Virus record (IMG/VR): IMGVR_UViG_3300031952_000075
Span: 1 to 34,843 of that record
Length of the DNA: 34,843 nt
From: a virus
Reading direction: 5' to 3' (one strand)
Shown here: piece by piece, positions 1 to 8,581 of the stretch
Layout of the letters: the number at the start of each line of letters is the position of its first letter
Numbering within the stretch: the stretch's first letter is position 1
Translations under genes and position numbers: made by a program
Notes under the pieces: model-generated
Database searches by the model: none
Told to the model about the DNA's origin: nothing
Seen by the model: the letters and a program-made list of their open reading frames with translations, nothing else

Positions 1-915
1 GCCGGTCAGGACGCCGCCGGCCAAGCCGGTCTTCTGCGCGAGGGCCCAGAGTTCCTCCGGGTCCCGGACCACCTGGTAGAGCGGCTTGCCTGTGTTGGGA
101 TCCGGGTAGGTCATGGCGTCCATGAAGATCTGCGCGGCATCGAGGCGGGTGCCTTCCGCCAGGCCGCCGAGTCGCCGGCCCCAGAGGAATCCCTTGGCTG
201 CGCCCGCGGGACCCGCGGCCAGGCCGCCGATGCCGGCCCCCACGGTTCCGACGACCAGCTCAGCCAGACCCATGTCGAGGAGGTAGGGAGCCTGGGCCAG
301 GGCCCGAGCCGGTACGCGCTTTACGAAATTCCAGAGGGCGCCCTGGTCCCGGGTGACCATCTCCGGCGGGATCTTGTCGAGGGTAGCCTGCAGCGCGTCG
401 AGCTTCTCCCGGTTGAAAGGTCCCAGCATCATCTCGCTGGCCTGGTTGGTGGCCGCGTACAGCCTGAATGCCCGCTCTGCCTCGTTTTTCATGTAGCCGG
501 CGTAGGTGGCGGGCATCTCGGTGCTCTTGAAGTAGGTTTCCGCGTAGGGGTTGCGGCCTTGCGAATCCCAGCCTCCGTAGACGTCTTCGGCCGGCACGTT
601 GAGTCGGTCGCCGATGTAAAAGGAGAGCTGGATCTTCTGCATCTCCTCCTGCTGCTTCTCGGGGCGGTCCTTGTACTGGACCTCTGCCATGCTCTTCATG
701 ACCTGGTAGCTTTCCGCGTAGCGACTGGCGCGATACTCCGCCCAGAAGGGATCCGCCTGGGCTGCGCCGGCGCTGGTCATCGTGCGCAGGTCTGTGGGCG
801 CGGCCTTCGCCCATATCTTGTTGGGATCCTCTTCGGGGAGTTCCGGCGGTCGGTAGATCCCGGCCCCGAAAGTGGAGAGATCGGTCGGTTTGGCGCGTTC
901 CCAGATATCGGCCAT
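1..915 (-). CDS. Very large internal virion protein, N-terminal part (cut by window edge)
   Basis: An open frame starts with ATG at 915 and stays open to base 1, so at least 305 residues are present and the C-terminus is missing. It begins MADIWERAKPTDLSTFG. Residues about 220-260 form a glycine/alanine-rich hydrophobic stretch (MGLAELVVGTVGAGIGG, then further GLAAGPAGAAKG). It starts 3 bases after the stop of the 774-residue gene. In T7-like phages the largest internal core protein (gp16 type, often with a lytic transglycosylase domain) follows gp14 and gp15, and these use membrane-active regions during DNA ejection. The role is inferred from position, size and the hydrophobic stretch; no catalytic motif is visible in the part present. 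Confidence 0.75.
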   Translation of the reverse strand, partial: MADIWERAKPTDLSTFGAGIYRPPELPEEDPNKIWAKAAPTDLRTMTSAGAAQADPFWAEYRASRYAESYQVMKSMAEVQYKDRPEKQQEEMQKIQLSFYIGDRLNVPAEDVYGGWDSQGRNPYAETYFKSTEMPATYAGYMKNEAERAFRLYAATNQASEMMLGPFNREKLDALQATLDKIPPEMVTRDQGALWNFVKRVPARALAQAPYLLDMGLAELVVGTVGAGIGGLAAGPAGAAKGFLWGRRLGGLAEGTRLDAAQIFMDAMTYPDPNTGKPLYQVVRDPEELWALAQKTGLAGGVLTG

Positions 916-918
916 GCG

Positions 919-3243
919 TTACTCCAGCACCTGGATGCCTTGGCTGCGCAGGATCCCGTAGGCGGAGGCCTCCGAGATTCCGGTCTTCTTCGCGGCGGCG
1001 CGGACGTCCTCGGCGGTGGCCTGCTTAGTGCGGAACTGCCGCGGCAGCAGAGTCTCCAGCCGATAGAGGGCCTCTCCGGGACTCGTGCCCAACTCGGCGC
1101 CGATCGCGGCCATGCCCAGACGTTCGGGTGTGGTGCCCAGGCGCTGGGCTTCGCGTTTGACGTCCGCGATGGTCTTTACCGCGGCCGCGGCCCTGCGGAT
1201 TTCCTCCTCCTTGGCCGCGCTTTCCCGCCGCTTGAGCTCGAGGTTCTCGCGGGCGATCTGTTCCTTGGTCTTGATCGGAGCCGGGATGAACTTCGGCGGG
1301 ATGCTGTCGTCTTCGAACTCGAGCTGCTGATTGCCCTTCGGATCCAGCCCGAAACGGTAGGTGTAGGGCTTCTTGGAATCCCGCGGATTGAGTCCGGTGA
1401 TCGCGAAAACGGTCCGGCCTCTCTCGTCGACCGCCGTGCCCACGATCTGCACGGTGCCCTCCCCTACTCCGTACAATTCCAGCAGCGCCTCTCTGTCGTA
1501 CTCCGCCAGGGAGGAGCGCTCTTTGTCGGTGATCCAGCGCGTTTCGCTCTCGCGCCGCAGGCGGGCAGCCCGGGTGCGGCGGTCGAGGCGGCCGGCCTCG
1601 TCGGGCGCCGGGGTGATCTCTTTCTTGTAGGGGTTCAGCAGGCCGTCGACCATGTCCTCAACGTCCGTATCCTTGGGGGCCTTCGTGGCCTGGTAGACTG
1701 TCTGCAGCTTCTTGGAAAAGGCTTCTTTCACCTGCTGGCGGGTGAGGGTCATGTCCTTACCGCTGTTCTTCTCCGCGGCATCGAAGAACTTGTCGATGCG
1801 CTCCAGGGAATCAACGACCACCGGCTGGTAGTACACATCGGAGTTGGCGTAATTGAGGTAGCGGTTCATCACGGTTGGGCCCACCCAGAATTCTCCGGTG
1901 TCGGGATCCCGGAGCTGACTGATCCGCTGAAAGGCTTTGATCTTGTCGCTCTTCGTCTGCCAGGGCCGGCGCAGGACCTCGTCCATGGCCCGCAAGCCGG
2001 CGGGGGTGGTGCCATCATCTTCTCCGCCCCTACCCTCGGCGGCCATCAGGCGGTTTCCGTAATTCTCCCAGAAAGTATAGGTCGAGGTGGTCATTCGGCC
2101 GGCGTAGTTATTCTCGCGATTGTACAGCGCTTTCAGCAGCGCCGCTCCGTTCTTGGGCTGGACGTTGTTGATGATCAGCATCTCCTTATCTGCTTTCTCG
2201 TCTTCGATGCGGAGTTTCTCGTTGTAGTCGGCACGCACCATCTTCTCGGTCTGGCCGCGGTAGGGCATGGGGACGGCCTGCAGCACCGATTGCATGGCGG
2301 CCTCCGGGTCCTTGCCCCCGGTGATCTGCTCGTAAAACTGGGTCGTGGCCTGGTCTTGGAAAGTGGAGGCGACCTGGCCGGCAGCGCCGAGAGCTACCTT
2401 GCGGAAGTTCTCGGCCTGCTCTGCGTTGACCTCGCTGGCGCCTTCCCAGGAGGAGATCAGGTCCATGCCGGCGGCATAGCCCTGCGCCCCGACCGTCTCG
2501 CGCAGCCGCTTGCCCTGGATGCCCAGATCGTACTGTAGGAGGAGATCTCCGCGCATCGCGTTTTTTATGTCGGGGGTCAAACTCTGGGATCCGGATAGGG
2601 CGGCATCGACCAGGGCAAAGTTTTCATGCCGGATGGCCTGGTCCACCGAATGGGTGATGGACTGCTGGTCGATGCGGGAGATGTCCTGCAGGGCCTTGTT
2701 TTCGAGGGTATCGGTGGCGACGCGCTTGGCCGTGTCGTAGCTGGCATACAGTTGATCGAGAGCCCAGGATTTGATCTTGGGAAACATCTTGTATTCTTCC
2801 TCGATCTCCTGCTGCTGGGTGTTGAACCAGGCATCGAAGTCCCCTGTCTTCGCTCCGAGTTTCAAGGATCGATATTCTGTTCTTGTGGAAAGTTCCGCGG
2901 CCTGCTGTCCCTCCCCAGAAGAATAGGGGATCTCGGGACGACCCGGAATCGGTGTGCTGATGATTTCGTAATCGTTATTGAAGACGAGCTCCCGGGCTTT
3001 CTGTTGGGCCACCTGATCCCTGGCCATAGCTCCTTTCTTGGCCTCTGCGAGTTTCACCCCGGTGACGGCCGCGACGATGGCCTCGCCGATCATTTCCGCG
3101 CCTTCGAGGACGAAACCGAGCGCCGCGACGCCGACGTCCTCCTTCCGGTGTTTCTCCGCGAGTTGCGTTCCCTTGGCCCCGCGCAGGGAATTGAAAGCGG
3201 AATAGATCGGGCTATAGTCGACTTGGAAAATTGGCAGCGCCAT
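919..3243 (-). CDS. Internal virion protein, gp15-like by position (774 aa)
   Basis: This is a long frame with no frameshift. The N-terminus (MALPIFQVDYSPIYSAF) is followed by an alanine-rich hydrophobic helix around residues 40-65 (GFVLEGAEMIGEAIVAAV). The rest is mostly charged, helix-forming sequence with a Lys/Arg/Glu-rich coiled-coil-like stretch near residues 670-700. The start A is shared with the upstream TAA stop (TAATG), so translation is probably coupled. No enzyme motif is seen. The size and place between a small (170 aa) and a very large virion protein match T7 gp15, part of the ejected core. This is an inference from gene order. Confidence 0.7.
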   Translation of the reverse strand: MALPIFQVDYSPIYSAFNSLRGAKGTQLAEKHRKEDVGVAALGFVLEGAEMIGEAIVAAVTGVKLAEAKKGAMARDQVAQQKARELVFNNDYEIISTPIPGRPEIPYSSGEGQQAAELSTRTEYRSLKLGAKTGDFDAWFNTQQQEIEEEYKMFPKIKSWALDQLYASYDTAKRVATDTLENKALQDISRIDQQSITHSVDQAIRHENFALVDAALSGSQSLTPDIKNAMRGDLLLQYDLGIQGKRLRETVGAQGYAAGMDLISSWEGASEVNAEQAENFRKVALGAAGQVASTFQDQATTQFYEQITGGKDPEAAMQSVLQAVPMPYRGQTEKMVRADYNEKLRIEDEKADKEMLIINNVQPKNGAALLKALYNRENNYAGRMTTSTYTFWENYGNRLMAAEGRGGEDDGTTPAGLRAMDEVLRRPWQTKSDKIKAFQRISQLRDPDTGEFWVGPTVMNRYLNYANSDVYYQPVVVDSLERIDKFFDAAEKNSGKDMTLTRQQVKEAFSKKLQTVYQATKAPKDTDVEDMVDGLLNPYKKEITPAPDEAGRLDRRTRAARLRRESETRWITDKERSSLAEYDREALLELYGVGEGTVQIVGTAVDERGRTVFAITGLNPRDSKKPYTYRFGLDPKGNQQLEFEDDSIPPKFIPAPIKTKEQIARENLELKRRESAAKEEEIRRAAAAVKTIADVKREAQRLGTTPERLGMAAIGAELGTSPGEALYRLETLLPRQFRTKQATAEDVRAAAKKTGISEASAYGILRSQGIQVLE

Positions 3244-3755
3244 TATCGAACCCCCACTCTTCCCGGCCCAGAGACCTTCGATCCAATGGACGGCCGCCCG
3301 CCCAATCCCAGGACGTCTTCATAGGCTTCCTTGGCCACGTCCAAGTTCTCCAGGGTCGTGCCGTAGATATCGATCTGGCGCTGGGCGATCTCCTTCTGCG
3401 TCTCCACGAATCCTCCCACCTGCTGCTCCGCCTCCCCGCCGAGGGCCTGGCTGGTGGCAGCTCCTACCTGGCCGGTCAGCCCAGCGAGCACGTTGATGTT
3501 GCCGTAGTTCTGCAGCAGGGCGCGGTATTGAGTGTCAAATTCGATATCCCCGGTAGTGCCTCCCTGGATGGGTTGCAGCGCGGTGGGCATCTTCGCCAGG
3601 AATCCCTCGAGGGCGCCCTTCTTGGCTCCGGCTTCCGCGAGTTGGATATTAGTTTCTCCCAGGCCCAAGGTGGCCTGCAGCTTGAGTTCTTCCTTGCGCT
3701 GCTTTTGTTCTTTTCCGAACTTGAAGATGTTAAATGCCAGGTCCAGCAGACCCAT
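3243..3755 (-). CDS. Small internal virion protein, gp14-like by position (170 aa)
   Basis: It starts MGLLDLAFNIFKFGKEQKQR, a short amphipathic hydrophobic segment followed by a helical, Ala/Gln/Gly-rich body with few aromatic residues. It lies directly after the large tail-tube gene and overlaps the next gene by one base. In T7-type genomes this slot holds gp14, a small ejected protein that inserts into the outer membrane. The N-terminal hydrophobic helix fits such a role, but sequence-level family membership cannot be confirmed by eye. Confidence 0.65.
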   Translation of the reverse strand: MGLLDLAFNIFKFGKEQKQRKEELKLQATLGLGETNIQLAEAGAKKGALEGFLAKMPTALQPIQGGTTGDIEFDTQYRALLQNYGNINVLAGLTGQVGAATSQALGGEAEQQVGGFVETQKEIAQRQIDIYGTTLENLDVAKEAYEDVLGLGGRPSIGSKVSGPGRVGVR

Positions 3756-3756
3756 C

Positions 3757-5520
3757 TCATGCCTCCACCGGTGCTAAGCGCGTGATCATGCCCAGCACCG
3801 TCAGCGGAAATGGTTCATCTTGCACGATCGTGATCGTGCCGTCCGGGCTGATATTGCCGGCCAGGGGAATCTCATAGTCTCCGGTAAACGGCGCCGGCCC
3901 TTCTCCCAGCGGCTGGTCCGGGAGGCCCGTATAAACGATCTTCTGCAGGCTGTCGAGGTCCGCGCCCACCTTGCCGGCGTAGCTGTTGTACATCCGCAGG
4001 ATGGTCTGTACGACCTGCTTCTTCTTTCCTTGCCAGGTGAAGTTGGCCTGCAGCTCGGGCCGGGTGGGGGTGACTTCCATCGCGCCGCTGCCGACCGGCA
4101 AGGGCAGGCCGACATGAATCTTGGTAAAGGTCTTGGCGTAGACGGCTTGGCCGCCGGAAACCACAACTGCCGGCATGCTGGCGCCGTCCGCGATCGCGTG
4201 AACGGTCTTTCCCTCCAGGTGCCCCAGGCCGCTGACGGTGTCGGTCTCGGCGCCGACCCAGCGGATCCCGGAATCGACGTAATGGATCTCGCTAAAATCG
4301 TCGTCTTCCAGGATCCGGATGTGCTCGATGCAGTACTTCGTGCCGCGTTTTATTTCCAGCCACAGGATGTCTCCGGAGGGGGTGCGCATGACCGCGGCGC
4401 TCTCTAAGGTTCCGCTATCGGCAGGGTACTGCCGACCAAATCCCACATAGGTGGTCCCGGCCTGCTCCTGGTCGAAGGTGGCGCTGACCAGTACTCCATC
4501 CGTGCGAACGGCAAAGAGGATGCTGTGGGGGCTGATCATCGCGGCGAGCTGCTTCACGCCGGGTTTCAGGATGTGATCGTGTTCCCGGGTGACGTCGACG
4601 TCCATCAAGCCGCCTCCCTCCTGCGAGTAGGCCAGAAGATGAAGGCTGGGCGAGGGCGCCCCGACATAGAGGACGTAGTTTTTCAACTTCGCTGCCTGCA
4701 GGGTCGCAACGCCTTCGTAGCCGATGGCGTCCAGGTAGAAACTGCCGGCGGTGGGGAAGCCTCCCGCGTCGGCGTAGGTGCTTTGGTCCAACCCTGCCAC
4801 CACACGTTTGTGGGCCTCCGCCCAGCGGATCCGGCTGCCCAGGCCGTCGGTGGCGAATCCTATAATGGCGTCGTCGGGGTTGGTCCCGGTAGTGAAATCC
4901 GTCAGGCGATAGATTCCAGTAGCCGCATTCGGGGCCCGGCTCACGAAATAAGTCTCTGTTTCGTTGTCCGTAGCTGCCAACATCAGCCGGGCAGCGACGA
5001 CTGCGATCACCGATGGGTAATCCCCGGTCGCCGAGAAGGTGCGAGCCCCGGTGAAGGTCGGGGTACTGATAGCCAGGGGGGCCGGGCTGCTCTCGGCGAT
5101 CTTCTGCACCAGATGGTTGTGGTGGACGATCCACAGCTCCCCGTTGATCACTTTCATCTGGGCTTCGAATAGTTCCGCCTCAAGAAGGGTGTGGGCCAGG
5201 GTGAAGTCCGCGGCCGAGTATTGCAGCTTGGTAAAATCGGATTTCCAGAACTGGACGATCAGGTTGCTGAACTCACAGGTGTAGATGGCTCCACTCTTGG
5301 CTGGGAAAAAGAACAGCAGGCCTTTCTTCGTGCCGCTCGAGTAGCCGTAGCCGTCGAAGTAGGTCCCCGGAAAGCGCCGGAAGCCTCCCCCCGGCATGGG
5401 GAGGGCGTTCTTCATGGTGCGGCATCCGGTCTGGTAGGCGATGCTGTCGACTCGGGCTTCCTGTTTCGGACTGATCTCCCCGGATCCCAGGTTATTAGTG
5501 AGCGTGGTGAGCTGCTGCAT
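3757..5520 (-). CDS. Tail tubular protein B-like stabilisation protein (587 aa)
   Basis: The N-terminus (TLTNNLGSGEISPKQEARVD, then a GCRTMKNALPMPGGGFRRFPG segment) is characteristic of podovirus tail nozzle or stabilisation proteins, which start with a statement-like NLsgGEiSP..xaR.D and RRPGT motif. The body is beta-rich with regular Gly/Thr/aromatic spacing, as in the propeller-like domain of T7 gp12. It follows the tail tubular A-like gene by three bases, the same order as T7 genes 11-12. It would form the tail nozzle through which DNA leaves the capsid. Confidence 0.85.
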   Translation of the reverse strand: MQQLTTLTNNLGSGEISPKQEARVDSIAYQTGCRTMKNALPMPGGGFRRFPGTYFDGYGYSSGTKKGLLFFFPAKSGAIYTCEFSNLIVQFWKSDFTKLQYSAADFTLAHTLLEAELFEAQMKVINGELWIVHHNHLVQKIAESSPAPLAISTPTFTGARTFSATGDYPSVIAVVAARLMLAATDNETETYFVSRAPNAATGIYRLTDFTTGTNPDDAIIGFATDGLGSRIRWAEAHKRVVAGLDQSTYADAGGFPTAGSFYLDAIGYEGVATLQAAKLKNYVLYVGAPSPSLHLLAYSQEGGGLMDVDVTREHDHILKPGVKQLAAMISPHSILFAVRTDGVLVSATFDQEQAGTTYVGFGRQYPADSGTLESAAVMRTPSGDILWLEIKRGTKYCIEHIRILEDDDFSEIHYVDSGIRWVGAETDTVSGLGHLEGKTVHAIADGASMPAVVVSGGQAVYAKTFTKIHVGLPLPVGSGAMEVTPTRPELQANFTWQGKKKQVVQTILRMYNSYAGKVGADLDSLQKIVYTGLPDQPLGEGPAPFTGDYEIPLAGNISPDGTITIVQDEPFPLTVLGMITRLAPVEA

Positions 5521-5523
5521 GCT

Positions 5524-6102
5524 CTACCTCTGCTCGTCCCAATACTGGGGCGGTTCTTCCTGCTGTCTGGCCGATGCATCCGCGGCCTCGGCCAGGTCTC
5601 TCTTGTCTTTCCAGAGCGCCAGGACGATTGCCTTGCGCTCGTCGGAGCTGGCCAGGGGAATGCTAAGGAGTATGGCCAGCCAGACCTCGATGGCCTGGCG
5701 CAGGTAGGCTGGCAGCTTGCTGGGATCCGCCGGCCGGGCGATGTACCGCAGAAAGGCTTCCTCCGCGTCAGTGGCCAGGCGGTCCTGTTCGATAGCCCAG
5801 GTGGCGCCGCCCACGTCAACGGAATCGCGGACCATCATGCGGATGTAATCGCCGGGGAGCTGGTAATAGTAGGCGAAGCCGTAGGCTGGCGCTTCAGTCA
5901 GGCGTTCCAGCTTCAGCCGCTTCGTGGCCGCCTGCCAATCGATTACGCCGTAGACGTCTTCGATGGCGCGGCCCATGAACTGCTGGCAGGAATTGGCCAG
6001 GGCGCTCCCGTCCAGGAGGTTGTTGATCCTTTTGCTTCCCAGATGTGAGAGCGCCTGATTGGCGACGTCCGTCCAGCCCGAAGGGTAGACGAAATCAGCC
6101 AT
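5524..6102 (-). CDS. Tail tubular protein A-like adaptor (192 aa)
   Basis: The protein starts MADFVYPSGWTDVANQALSH and shows the pattern of podovirus head-tail adaptors: ALSHLGSKRINNLLDGS, then a conserved Cys-containing helix (ALANSCQQFMGRAIEDVYGVIDW), then YYYQLPGDYIRM, which matches the common Y.LP.D..R motif. Its length is close to T7 gp11 (196 aa). Its place between capsid-type genes and the tubular B-like gene supports a role as the ring joining portal to nozzle. Confidence 0.85.
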   Translation of the reverse strand: MADFVYPSGWTDVANQALSHLGSKRINNLLDGSALANSCQQFMGRAIEDVYGVIDWQAATKRLKLERLTEAPAYGFAYYYQLPGDYIRMMVRDSVDVGGATWAIEQDRLATDAEEAFLRYIARPADPSKLPAYLRQAIEVWLAILLSIPLASSDERKAIVLALWKDKRDLAEAADASARQQEEPPQYWDEQR

Positions 6103-6114
6103 GGTGTTCCGGCT

Positions 6115-6588
6115 TTAGGCGCCGGGTGCGGCCTGCGCCAGCTTCTCGGCGATCTGTGCCTTGGTGAGGCCCGTGGTCTTGATGCCCTTCTTCTCGGCCA
6201 ACGCCTCGAGTTCCGATCGGGTAACGGGCTTAGCCTGGCCCTCCGTGGCGGGCCCGCTGTAGGGCGGTGTGCCGGATTGGGTGGCCGCCTCTGTGGTCTT
6301 GTCCGCTTCCGCCACCTTCTCCTCCTTGGCCTGCTCCAGTTTGTGCAGCCGATCGCTCAGGCCCTCACGCTCCTCGGCGTTCAGGTTCGTGAGGTTCTTG
6401 GCCAGCTCATCCAGGGGATCCGCGCTCGGCGCGGAGGGCTCCGCGAGCTCGGGTTGCAGGGCGCGGAGGTGGTGCATCTGCCGGCTGGCGGTGATGCGCT
6501 TCACTTCGGAGGGTTCCAGGTCATAGACTTCGCCCTCGTAGTACAGGCGGTCGTTGAAGAATCTGTCGTTGCAAAGATAACGTGCCAT
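6115..6588 (-). CDS. Unknown virion-region protein with SAP-like C-terminus (157 aa)
   Basis: The ATG at 6588 is chosen because AAGGAGA lies just upstream. The N-terminus (MARYLCNDRFFNDRLYYEGEV) is followed by a charged helical middle and a Ser/Thr/Pro-rich linker. Residues about 120-157 contain TRSELEALAEKKGIKTTGLT followed by KAQIAEKLAQ, which resembles a SAP or Rho N-terminal helix-extension-helix DNA-binding motif. It is the first gene after a terminator hairpin and precedes the tail tubular genes. A gp7-type head completion role is possible, but this is not established. Confidence 0.75.
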   Translation of the reverse strand: MARYLCNDRFFNDRLYYEGEVYDLEPSEVKRITASRQMHHLRALQPELAEPSAPSADPLDELAKNLTNLNAEEREGLSDRLHKLEQAKEEKVAEADKTTEAATQSGTPPYSGPATEGQAKPVTRSELEALAEKKGIKTTGLTKAQIAEKLAQAAPGA

Positions 6589-6603
6589 AGGGGTCTCCTT
6601 CTG

Positions 6604-6635
6604 TAAAAATGCCCCGGGCGTCATTGCCCGGGGCT
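6604..6635 (-). terminator. Intrinsic terminator after the capsid genes
   Basis: A perfect 9-bp GC stem (GCCCCGGGC at 6611-6619 with GCCCGGGGC at 6626-6634) and a 6-base loop are followed on the minus strand by ATTTTTA. It lies between the minor capsid gene (ends 6660) and the next gene (starts 6588). It probably reduces transcription into the tail genes relative to capsid genes, or is overcome by antitermination. Confidence 0.85.
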
Positions 6636-6659
6636 TGTTCTCTTTCTTCCGGCTCCTCT

Positions 6660-7106
6660 TTACACGTTGTCGATCGGCCCATACTCGAGGTGAGCGTGGA
6701 CCACTTTCGCCGTGAAGGTGCCGGAACTCTTCGGGGTGGCGCCTGCGCGCATGTACCGGGACCAGTAATGCGGCAACGGGAGCACCCAGGCCACGCCCTT
6801 TACGGGCGCGACGCCCAGCACGGTATCGACCTGGGGGCCGGTGATGTGCTTGGTCGTGCTGTTTATGGTCGGATCGCTCGTGACGAAGGGGATGAACCCA
6901 TCGGTCGAGACGAAATCGGCCTTTGCGGTGAACACTACCTCCGGACCTTCCATGGAGCTCCGGTGAAACAGGGTAACCCCCGCGTTCGCTTTGAACCGCA
7001 GGGCCCTGGCGTCGATGGTGTTCCAATCCAGCTCGTCGGCGCTGTAAACGTCGGTGTCCTTGGTGGCGAGGGAGATATCGCCGAATCCTTCCAGTGTGCT
7101 TCTCAT
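6660..7106 (-). CDS. Minor capsid/head decoration protein candidate (148 aa)
   Basis: The protein (MRSTLEGFGDISLATKDTDV...) is Thr/Val/Gly-rich with alternating hydrophobic residues, suggesting a beta-sandwich. It has no membrane segment or enzyme motif. GAGGAAAGG precedes the ATG. It sits directly downstream of the major capsid gene and upstream of a strong terminator, so the two genes likely share a highly expressed transcript. A capsid decoration or stabilising role is inferred from this position only. Confidence 0.7.
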   Translation of the reverse strand: MRSTLEGFGDISLATKDTDVYSADELDWNTIDARALRFKANAGVTLFHRSSMEGPEVVFTAKADFVSTDGFIPFVTSDPTINSTTKHITGPQVDTVLGVAPVKGVAWVLPLPHYWSRYMRAGATPKSSGTFTAKVVHAHLEYGPIDNV

Positions 7107-7118
7107 GGCCTTTCCTCC

Positions 7119-8090
7119 TTATGCCGCCACCGTGGCTTCGGTGTCGATCAGGGCCTCCATCATCCGTAGCGGGATGCCCGCGATCCGGGTGATGGGCCCG
7201 TAGCCCTCGAGTTCGACGACGCTGAACCAGACGTTGGTCTTGGCATAGGCGTCGTTGTCGATCTGGGCTTTCAGGGTGCGGTTGCAAAAGGCCACGGCGT
7301 TCTGCCCCACCATGGGCAGATAGTTCTTCGCCTTGATGAAGGTAGCGGGGCTGAAAATGTTGGAGGCCCCGGCCGTCTCGATGTTGGCGATGCGCTGCAG
7401 CGCCCGGTCGTCCCGGAGCACCATCGCGGCCCAGATCTCGTAGTGCCGGCACCAGGCCCACATGCTGCCGGTTCCCGTGGGGATCGGAACCAGATGCCTG
7501 CCGCGGTCCTCGTTGACCAGGCCAACGGCCGCGTCCTGCGGATATGCCAGGAAGAAGCCGCGCTTGGAGAACTCGAACAGCAGGATGGAGCTGGTATCTC
7601 CGCCAGATCCGCCGGCTGCCCAGGTTCTACCGGCGACGAGCTTGTTTCTCCGGCGGGTGATGCTCTTGAAGGAATCGGGATAATCGCCCTCGTTGTTGTA
7701 CACGAGTTGCGTCATCCAGTCCTGCGTGAGCCCTTCCAGGTTCATCGCGTCCTCGGAATCCCGGACCTTGTAGGCGTCCTGCACTCCGCGGAAAACGCGC
7801 TCATCGACCTGGCTGTCGCCCTCGTACATCTTGACGGGCTCCGTGATCAGGTCGGCCTGGCTGGCGATTGCGGTGATCGCAGCATACGCCTTGGAGAAGG
7901 CGCCTTTGCCCAGGCGTTTGGCCTGGAGCTGCTTGTTGTAGATACCGTGCGTGGAGGGATACCAGGGGACTTCGTCGATGAATTCGTTGATCTGGCCGAG
8001 CTCCCCAAGAACCGCGGCCGCGTCGTCGAATCCCTCTCTCTTGGCAGTTTCCGCCCACGTCAGGTTCTGGTTGTTGACAATGACACCCAT
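7119..8090 (-). CDS. Major capsid protein (323 aa)
   Basis: Two ATGs are possible (8096 and 8090). The second is preferred because AGGAG lies six bases before it and directly abuts the first. The mature-looking N-terminus is MGVIVNNQNLTWAETAKREG. The sequence GQINEFIDEVPWYPSTHGIYN and the late TNVWFSVVELEGYGPITRIAG segment fit podovirus capsid proteins of the HK97 fold that start without a long delta domain. The gene follows the scaffold gene, and its size fits a shell protein. It has its own long structured leader (see 8091-8350), consistent with high expression. Confidence 0.85.
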   Translation of the reverse strand: MGVIVNNQNLTWAETAKREGFDDAAAVLGELGQINEFIDEVPWYPSTHGIYNKQLQAKRLGKGAFSKAYAAITAIASQADLITEPVKMYEGDSQVDERVFRGVQDAYKVRDSEDAMNLEGLTQDWMTQLVYNNEGDYPDSFKSITRRRNKLVAGRTWAAGGSGGDTSSILLFEFSKRGFFLAYPQDAAVGLVNEDRGRHLVPIPTGTGSMWAWCRHYEIWAAMVLRDDRALQRIANIETAGASNIFSPATFIKAKNYLPMVGQNAVAFCNRTLKAQIDNDAYAKTNVWFSVVELEGYGPITRIAGIPLRMMEALIDTEATVAA

Positions 8091-8350
8091 TGCCATCTCC
8101 TGACTTCAAGTGTGGTGCGGGTTCGGGTCTGGCGGGTTCGGCCGTCCTGTCCCCTGGTCGGGTGTCCCCTTACTCCCTGCCCGGTTTCGTGGGACGGCTC
8201 GTATCAGGTCTATTTTCGGCGCGTCCGTTCCCAGCCTTCCGCTGGTCACTGGCGCGTGACCTTTTTGGAGGAGGGACCGCTCAACGAGCGGCTGTCCCCC
8301 CTCCGGCTAACGTATCGTCATCTCGTCCTATCAGAGGTGACGATAACTTG
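8091..8350 (-). promoter_or_regulatory. Capsid gene leader: possible promoter and two hairpins
   Basis: No coding frame is supported here. On the minus strand TTGACA (8354-8349) is followed at 16-18 bases by only a weak -10 (GATAGGAC area). An inverted repeat TATCGTCA (8313-8320) / TGACGATA (8338-8345) surrounds that -10 and could be an operator. About 15 bases downstream of the predicted start, 8267-8304 forms a long GC hairpin (11-bp outer stem with one mismatch, then a 4-bp inner stem with a 5-base loop). It has no U tract, so it is not a terminator. It may be a stabilising 5' stem-loop of the capsid mRNA. Confidence 0.45.
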
Positions 8351-8581
8351 TCAAGTCTTGCGCTCACCGAATGTTTTCTTGAACTGATCGCCATAGGTGT
8401 GGATGGTCTTGCCTGCGGGTTTCTGTGGCAACGGTTTGCCGTCTTCTCCCAGGGCCGGGGCGGCTGCGGGTGGCGTGGCCGGGGGAGTCGCCGGCGGAGT
8501 GATTGGGGGCGCTGCCGGCGGGGTGTTCGGCGCGGGCTTGGGAAGATGGGCGAGAATGTCGTCGAGTAGGTCCATCATCAT
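8351..8581 (-). CDS. Small proline/alanine-repeat protein in head operon (76 aa)
   Basis: The protein starts MMMDLLDDILAHLPKPAPN, contains a Pro-rich repeat (TPPATPPATPPAAAP) over about residues 20-45, and ends with a charged tail (IHTYGDQFKKTFGERKT). Its ATG overlaps the stop of the scaffold gene (8578). Codon third positions are GC-rich, as in neighbouring genes. The function is unknown; a flexible linker joining two short helical ends would suit a scaffold accessory or minor head protein. The C-terminus resembles the scaffold C-terminus (QATFGKRPQKG versus KKTFGERKT), hinting at a shared capsid-binding tail. Confidence 0.7.
   Translation of the reverse strand: MMMDLLDDILAHLPKPAPNTPPAAPPITPPATPPATPPAAAPALGEDGKPLPQKPAGKTIHTYGDQFKKTFGERKT

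Noticed and set aside
559-2538. A 659-residue plus-strand ORF opposite the internal virion gene
   Set aside because: It is a high-GC antisense shadow: it lacks domain features and lies across a well-supported 774-residue minus gene. The same applies to many plus-strand ORFs across 1-26 kb.
8267-8304. Capsid leader hairpin as an intrinsic terminator
   Set aside because: On the minus strand the stem is followed by A residues, not a U tract, and on the plus strand no gene or U tract fits.
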